A stretch of 64,000 nt of DNA from Trichobilharzia regenti. Taxonomy: Eukaryota > Platyhelminthes > Trematoda > Strigeidida > Schistosomatidae. Location of the stretch: assembly GCA_944472135.2 (NCBI GenBank), contig OX235265.1:47899459-47963458 (forward strand), read 5' to 3'. The translations under genes and the position numbers were made by a program. Position 1 is the first letter of the stretch; the number at the start of each line of letters is the position of its first letter. Positions 57,600-64,000 of the stretch are shown in pieces. A model generated the notes under the pieces. It did no database searches. It was given only the letters and a program-made list of their open reading frames with translations, and was not told the DNA's origin.

Positions 57600-58290
57600 A
57601 TGAGAGGGGAAGGGAGAAAAGGTATGTGAATAACACTCAGGTTGCAGATACGCCTTGCTGACTAACTGGTGAGTGCCAACTAGCACGAAACCTAGGTCCA
57701 AGGCTTTCTACCGATTGCTTCCAATTATCTATTATCATCAAATCAGTGTGCACCGTGATGGCGAGCTATCTAGAATGGTGGCTACATTACAAACCTAATT
57801 GATAGACTTCAGTCTGCACCGAAGAAAGGACTAGACACGTCACACTAGTTACTAGTATCCAATCAAAATATTCAGTGGTCTGTCAAGACAGAAACGACAG
57901 TGAATTTGAAAGTTTGTTTTGTATGCAAACTGACTTCAATGTTTCACTGAATATTTCCAGTTGTTTGGAATCGAAAACTAGGCACTTCATCACTTCTATT
58001 ACGACTGATGAGTTAACACCAATGATGTCACTCTCATATGTTATATATTTCTGTAATAGGGAGTGAAACTGAATGCTTAGTAAAAATATCTCACTGTCAA
58101 GTGAACTAAAACCTTTCGATTGGACACTAGTAACTAGTGTCATGTGTCTAGTAGTCCTTTGTTTACTGCAGACTGAATTCCATCAGTCAAGTTTTGCAAT
58201 GTGACTACCATGTTATGTGGCTCGCCATCACAATACACTCAGGACAGTTGTTATTAAATGGCTGGAAGCTAACGACAGTGACTTTAAAAA
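57600..58290. repeat. Family-c hammerhead repeat, tail-to-tail inverted pair
   Basis: 57600-57870 is plus strand with a hammerhead-like region at 57652-57704: stem I GCCTTG/CAAGGC, GTGC/GCAC stem II, GAAA, stem III ACCTAGGT, GTC. The core is disturbed: CTGA is followed by an 8-base insertion, or CTGGTGA is read with A6 changed. 58110-58290 is the inverted tail, giving imperfect terminal inverted repeats of roughly 120 bases around a 240-base centre. Confidence 0.6.
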
Positions 58291-58894
58291 GACAACAAAT
58301 TTAGCGAAAAAATACATGTCCCCTGTTAATTAATTCCGCGTAAACACCATTCTGAAATAATGCACTAAAAGTATACCTATCGAATAATGAATTTGTCAGG
58401 AAGACATATTAATTTCATGGTGTAGTTCAGAGAAAAATAATTACAAAGTTAATAGTACAGTCCAGAAGTAAGACTATCTAATACAGTTGTACAGCCAACC
58501 TGTACTTAACTACACGAGATTACGTAATCGATAGTTTCTAAAATAATGAATATTAAGAAGAGTGGGTGAATGGAAATTTTCGGTGGGATTAGACCTGGTG
58601 AATAATAACGATAATAATACCGGTAGATAATGGAAGATAGAGGCGACAGTCATTGGTAGCACTCTAGTTTAGTATAAACGTAAAATCTACTTGTTAGTTT
58701 ACATTTCTACAAGTTTGTTGTCTTCTGTTAGGCCAACTGATCCTGGCCAATTCATTTTGACTAATTTATTTGACTTCAGATTTATCGCATTGTATTCGAT
58801 AAACTAAAATATTTTCTTTTAAAAGACTCTATAGGATTCCTTAATTGACGCACTCTTGTTTCTAGGCATGCTTGTGGATTAAAGTGCTACTTTT

Positions 58895-59090
58895 ATTTTC
58901 AATTTCTTTGACTTCAAAAAAGCCTTCGACAGCATTGACAACCTGCCTGGCTGTCTATTATCACCAACGATGATATTACTAATTGTGGTGGACTGGATTA
59001 TACGTCAGACTGAGAGTGAGGAGTGAGAAGACAGGATTACTCTGGACCACCGATAAGAAGACTCTAGAAGATCTAATGTGACGTACTAAA
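58895..59090 (+). pseudogene. RTE-like LINE internal fragment
   Basis: ACTTCAAAAAAGCCTTCGAC matches motif A (DFKKAFDS). It joins directly to CCTGGCTGTCTATTATCACC (motif B), so the segment between is deleted. The region just before FADD follows. No 3' end. Confidence 0.65.
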
Positions 59091-59129
59091 CAAATTATTT
59101 CAACCCAAACAGTGTAGTAGAAAAACACG

Positions 59130-59335
59130 AGATAATTATATTAGATGGTTGGAGGCAATTGGCAGGAAGCCTTGCTCGGCCTGGGTTTCGTGTTAGTTGG
59201 CACTCACCAATCAGCAAGGTGTACCTGCAACTTATGAGAGACTCATATCCTTTCTAGGTTTTGAACCCGCCTCATCCAGAGGGTTCACACTCAGAAATGT
59301 TACCATTGATCTATTCGGGCTAGCGACTGACCTCC
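59130..59335 (-). repeat. Family-c hammerhead repeat with tRNA-like head
   Basis: In complement: an A-box-like TAGATCAATGGTAAC, a B-box-like GGCGGGTTCAAAACC, then CACCTTGCTGA-TTGGTGA-GTGC...CACGAAACCCAGGCC and GCAAGGC. The cleavage triplet is changed (GCC) and the core reads TTGGTGA. Predicted inactive. Confidence 0.55.
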
Positions 59336-60529
59336 TGTAAGTCTTTATTGGATACTTTGATTAGATAATTTCCTTTCACTCCTTCCTACGTATTTACAAC
59401 TGGAGGTCATATGGATTGGTAAATGCAGTTGGAGTTGACATGAGCAGCATACTCGTCCGATTTGTACGGAAGACCAGTAGTTCAGCGAAGAGTCTCTTTT
59501 TGGCGAACTCCCTGATTGACACAGCATATGCAGTCAAAATCCCTCAGGCCTGCAAAATAATCAATACACAATGAAGATCATGGTTACTTCACTTTCCAGA
59601 AGCAACTGATATCAAACGTTTTCAATGTAATCTGTATACACAGAGAGACTGTGTGGATAATCTCACAGTATCCTGTTGACTAGATGTCTCTGCTTTGTTT
59701 CTGTGTTTTTATTGTGTCAGAATCTTCTTCCGATTACAGCTAGCTGAGTTGAGCTCATTATTAATATTACAATTAATTTACTTCTTTACATACGTAATAA
59801 TTCTACTTTCACTTAACATTTCTTTTCACTCTTACCCTCACCTCTTGAGGATTCCATCATATTGTGTATGAACATACTCTGGTTACTACAGTAATAACTA
59901 TTTTGCTTTCAAATCTTTTGTTCCACTACTGTGCTGTTTTAGTTGAAGTATTGTTTAAAATTACATTATGTTTATAATAACCTATTTCGTACTTCAGGCT
60001 GTAAGCGTCTGAAGAAATTAAATCTTACAGTAGCCCAGTGTCCGACTTTCATGTATATTTCCTTTACCTTGTTCCAATACTTCGCTCCGATTAAACCTCA
60101 CACTGAAATCACATTTTTGCATGTTGCATAACTGTGTTTACACCTATAATTTTTAATTTATTTGCTTTTAGTTGCTGTCGTGTATCAGAAAACTAAATGA
60201 TAATATCATCCTTCCAGAGAGGTTTACAGGTCTAAGAATTAGTGTGGATGTGTGTCTCCTATCATCAGTCTAACCTGAAGGGGATTTGGCATATCGCCTA
60301 ACTTTTTAGTTTCATAGGTTGATAATTTCAATAACAACAGTGCTCAACATGCACATAAATCTGCTTACCTGAATGATGGTATTAGTTAAAAAGTGTTAAA
60401 TATCGAATCCTAGCCCAGTAGATAGAGAATAACATGTTCATCGCGAAAATAGAGTGTTCTGATTCTAATTCTAAATAAAATGTTTGGTTGGCATTGATGA
60501 GAGTATCAAACTATTACGTAATTTCAAGC
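59336..60529. other. No recognised feature
   Basis: No gene recognised. A short stretch near 60000-60030 faintly resembles family d, too weak to call. Confidence 0.35.
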
Positions 60530-60850
60530 ATTGGTTTGTAGGGATTTAGTCGATTGGTTACAAGATTTCATTATGAGCTGACATCAGTTAGAGAGCCATT
60601 GGAATACCTGGGAGTACTGGACAGCTGTGTCGTTCTTGTTTGAGCAGTTTGCGCAAACTAAGGTTCGAACCCAGGATCTTCTGGTTACAAGGCAAGCTCA
60701 TAGACCATGAAGCCACTGGGACCACAGTGGGTGCGTACTGATGAAAAGTGCCAAACTAGAACGACACAGGTGTCCACTACTGCCTGCAGGTTTTTCAATG
60801 GTTTTCTAACCCATGTCAGATCATGACGAAATCCTGTAACATTAGAAATT
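60530..60850. repeat. Family-b hammerhead repeat, head-to-head pair
   Basis: 60530-60725 is minus strand (tail AGCATTGGTTTGTAGGGATT, ribozyme remnant, head complement GGTTCGAACCCAGG). 60726-60850 is plus strand (ribozyme with ATGAAAA core and GACA for GAAA, then tail). Both ribozymes look inactive. The arrangement is the same fold-back type as 3342-3630. Confidence 0.6.
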
Positions 60851-63106
60851 ATTTTTCAAGACTCTAGTACTGCACATTCGACGCACAATGATCAAGTTCA
60901 GGTTATTAATAATTATAGCTATATAATAGCTTTTGTCAAGAGTAGTGAGAGAAATCGTTCAATCAATGACTAAAATACTAACCTACTTAGATAATCTTTA
61001 AAATAACAGAGTGGATTTGTAACTCAGGCAGTACTTGTGATGGAATCGCATCCCATACAAACCAACACAATCACTTCACGAAATAAAATTCACATCAGAA
61101 GATCTAACTGAAAAGAGTCGATAACAATATCATATACTCGATATATTGTGATCACTTGTGATGAAAGTTATCTTTTGCGGAACAGTTAGTCAGAAAATCC
61201 CAAATAAAGAATCTAATTACAGTGTTGGTGCTTATTTAAATATTTAATCTAATTGTTTAAGTATTACGCCTTTTCTCCCTGGACCTGTGCATTATTATCC
61301 CACAGTGCATATACTTTCTTATCATTTGGTCTTTATTATTAATGGTCCCTGTTTGTGGTTGATTCCTATTCTCAGTTCTGCACTTTACGGTGGACTGTTG
61401 ACGATAACATGTTGTTTTACGATTGAGACTTTGTTGGAATGAATTCATAGTTGTTCCATGGAGCTTGTCTGCCCCTTGACTGTCAGCAGGAAACGTGTTT
61501 AGTGTGTTTGATTCTTGCCGTCAGAAGTTTGATCCATTCTTGTTCAATCTTTAGGTACCTCTTACAGTTATTTTTCGGCTAACTAATTTTACTATACAGT
61601 ACTTATTTTGTCTCTCAGATAGTCTTGGAATTTATAGCTGTCTAACGGCACTGTTGAGGTAATTCCGCTTTCTTCATATGTTGTTACTGTTCTACAGTAC
61701 CACAGAATTTACCACATATGCATGCTTGTCTCTTTGCTACCTTCTGTATATTTTGAGACAATGAGTCCCTTGGAGATGTTTGGTTAGTTAAACGGAAGAA
61801 TACATCGATTAGTTTCCTATACTGAGATCGAAATACTTGGGTTTTGGTCATTACGATTATATTTATCAGAGTGAAAATCTCCTTAGACTTTGAATACAAA
61901 AACATAAAGTAGACGTCCAAAGATGTATTCCCCTATATCAATCAATACACACAGACAACTATGGCTAACAATCCTGCTAAAAATAGTGAAAATTTCAAAT
62001 CCCAGAAATTATGAAAACTCTAGAGAATACCAAGAAGTCCAATATTCAGATCAATCAACACACATACTGACGGAGAATTAATCCCCCAATAAAGGACAAA
62101 CTAAAAGACATACGCAGGTATAGATAGAATGTGCATTTCGTAATTTCATTGCAAAGTTGTGAAGTTATGTGGCGTTATGAAAGGTCATAGAAATACCTTT
62201 AAAGGTTGAATGTTGATATCACTTGGTAACAAAACACATAAAATTACACATTAAGGTAAACAATGACTCATCTACAAAACTTAATCAAATAGTCCAACCT
62301 AAATATTAATTGAAAAATGCTGCTCGGAAATGATTATCGTTAAAACTGAAAGCTCTTGGAAATTCACACTATCTTTGAGGTGCATTATAAAGTTAGGAGT
62401 TTGAAAAGGGAGAACAGAAAGCAAGAACAGATGAATATCGGTTACATAACGAGGGGTTGTACAAGTTGAAGATGATTTAAGATCACATGAGAGAAAGGGA
62501 TCGAAATAACTATTCCTGTATGTACAATTCAGGGTTTTCCTTACATGTAGTGAGAACCTCTTGTATGGGCAGAAGACATAACATGTAACTCTTTGAACGA
62601 CATAGTCCTACCTTATATATATCTGTTGATTCGGAATGATGTGTAAGAATAACGTGTTCAAGATTTGAGCTGTCGTTCTTCTCATTTCTCCTCTAATCAA
62701 GTGCCCATCAAGAGTAAAGAATATACTTTGTCTTATCTGACTTTCTGTCAAGTGATGAAGTGAAACCTTAGGTTTCTTTTCTGGAAAACTGTATTAAAAA
62801 TGTGGGCTATCAAGAATATTGCTCAGAAGTTTTTCGTAGAAGTCTTACACGTCCACATCAGCAATTTGATGAGTTTTCTTTTTCTATTTCTTGGAAGAAA
62901 GCCATAGAAGTTGTTCAGCTGTTTGTTCAATTTTCGTTTGCGGTGAATTGATCAATGGATTGATCCATCATTTCTCTGCAGAAGGCAAACATTTAAGATG
63001 TTGAGGATTACGTCTTACTCAGCTTCTAAAGTAAGACTGATTGATAGAATCCTTTGAGGAGTTTTTTGATCAGCATTTTTACCGACATCAATATATATAT
63101 ATATAA
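60851..63106. other. No recognised feature
   Basis: Long AT-rich stretch with no recognised repeat, RNA gene or frame beyond 78 codons. A TA run lies just before the SINE at 63107. Confidence 0.4.
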
Positions 63107-63230
63107 AGCGTCGGTGGCCCAGCGGATTGGACGCTCGCCGATCATGCACATGGTCCGGAGTTCGATCCCCCTGACAACGCACACCCAATACCAATAATCG
63201 GCCTGCAAACTCTGAACTGAGTTATGTTTG
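63107..63230 (+). mobile_element. tRNA-headed SINE, second tail type (t2), 3'-short
   Basis: GCGTCGGTGGCCCAGCGGAT head, CCATGCACATGG-type arm (CATGCACATGG), B box GAGTTCGATCCCC, then the start of the t2 tail (ATCGGCCTGCAAACTCTG). The tail is cut off. Confidence 0.7.
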
Positions 63231-63269
63231 TTTTTAGGTTAGTCAGTATTTCCCCTTCATTGATTATAT

Positions 63270-63440
63270 TGTACAGTTGTGCAAGAGGCGGCTGTTGTTT
63301 TCTTAGTGGCCTAGTGGATTTTACTTTGTTTTTTGGAATGATGGGTTCAGGTCTCACTGGGGATTCAGACTTATCTAGCTGACGGTTCTAAGATAAAACA
63401 AAATGCACATCATGGTTTCCACTGCTGGTTATCACCAACC
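63270..63440 (+). repeat. Sm-alpha-like (family a) repeat, decayed
   Basis: GTGCAAGAGGCGGCTG and TAGTGGCCTAGTGGATT (A-box region) parallel the head at 11.09 kb. GATGGGTTCAGGTC is the B-box region. A ribozyme remnant follows (AGCTGACGGTTCTAAGATAA, then TGGTTTCCACTGCTG). Core and GAAA are lost. Confidence 0.5.
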
Positions 63441-63559
63441 GAAATACTTTAGACTTGGATGTAGAGTATTTGATTTTAGGTATATGTTATGAAACAGTCG
63501 ACAAGTGATTCAGCAAACTGATGCCCCGCGGCTACAGCGTTCTTTTGTCAGTTCATTTT

Positions 63560-64000
63560 ACAAATTATTAGGAATCAGATATTATTAATGCATTTAAGAT
63601 TTAATTTCCCAATACACCTAGAAGTGAAGCCAACATTCACATTTTCTGAATCAATATACTTAAATAAATGGCAGTGCATTTTTGCCAGAGGAACGTTATG
63701 ACAAAAAAAGACGACATCTATTGAAGCCACAATTATGCCAGTTACGTCTATTTTATATACTGAATTCACAGATTTGAAGGTATCTTTTAGATAGTGCTTC
63801 ACTATAGTCTTTCTAAGTGATTCTAAAATTTCTGTTAGCCTTTGTTGTATGAGATGACAAACATTTCCAGAATTGTACTCACGGTTAGTCCTTCCTTTTG
63901 AATCCTTGGCAGAATGAAAAGTCTTGAAATCGTTAATCTAGGGTGTTTGATTCACTCAAAAATCTCAACACTTATCGCTGAATTTACCTTGATTTTCCAG
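63560..64000 (-). pseudogene. Penelope-like element reverse transcriptase fragment
   Basis: The minus-strand frame encodes IIVASIDVVFFCHNVPLAKM and KYIDSENVNVGF. This matches the motif-A region of Penelope-like RTs (pattern DVVSLFTNVPL...YIDSEN known from the clade; the usual S-L-F-T is changed here). The upstream frame (LTEILESLRKT) continues to near the window edge. The later motifs with MGSPLGP are not in the window. Probably a dead fragment. Confidence 0.65.

Noticed and set aside
60738..60744. Perfect-looking CTGATGA core in family b
   Set aside because: Alignment with sibling copies shows the true core here is ATGAAAA (C3 changed), and GAAA is GACA.
1..64000. CRISPR arrays, bacterial operons or plasmid features
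   Set aside because: No evenly spaced short repeats with unique spacers. The content is that of a eukaryotic, retroelement-rich genome.

Overview
This window looks like intergenic or intronic DNA of a schistosome-like blood fluke (Platyhelminthes, Digenea). The DNA is AT-rich. It is packed with non-LTR retrotransposon relics of RTE (SR2-like) and CR1 (SR1/pido-like) type, a Penelope-like reverse-transcriptase fragment, tRNA-headed SINEs, and SINE/satellite-like repeats carrying hammerhead ribozymes (HHR) like those known from the schistosome Sm-alpha family. The species assignment is an inference from repeat content. No conserved single-copy host gene, true tRNA, rRNA or bacterial-type operon was recognised.

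Layout. 1-0.9 kb: a CR1 3' end interrupted by an opposite-strand copy. 2.3-3.6 kb: HHR repeats. 5.2-6.2 kb: CR1 3' fragment. 7-13.7 kb: SINEs, HHR repeats and an 0.8-kb Sm-alpha-like block. 14.3-18.3 kb: the best preserved mobile element, a 5'-truncated RTE LINE followed in tandem by a near-identical 1.8-kb copy (592-codon RT reading frame), inserted with an 11-bp target duplication into a decayed reading frame. 18.7-20 kb: an RTE fragment split by a 446-bp solo LTR with a perfect 5-bp duplication. 21.4-22.9 kb: a second kind of LINE with a 15-bp duplication. 23.2-24 kb: second copy of the Sm-alpha-like block. 25-34 kb: RTE relics and HHR repeats. 35.3-36 kb: the only good candidate host exon, split by a SINE. 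36-47 kb: HHR repeats, SINEs and microsatellites. 47.7-49.6 kb: a CR1 RT fragment (435 codons). 49.6-64 kb: HHR repeats, RTE fragments, and a Penelope-like fragment at the right edge.

The most interesting signal is a set of at least three repeat families (called a, b, c here). All three carry a hammerhead-type core with a minimal, self-complementary stem III, and at least two show tRNA-like pol III promoter boxes upstream. Family b is present about 25 times. It has a repeat unit of about 400 nt, occurs as tandem dimers, and often occurs as fold-back insertions. In these the 5' part is an inverted copy of the 3' part, and the insertion is flanked by 10-15-bp direct repeats, three of them exactly 12 bp. 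I propose reverse transcription of multimeric ribozyme RNA with twin priming at the target. At least two family-b copies keep all conserved catalytic residues. All sequence comparisons were done by eye; percentages are avoided except where differences were counted.
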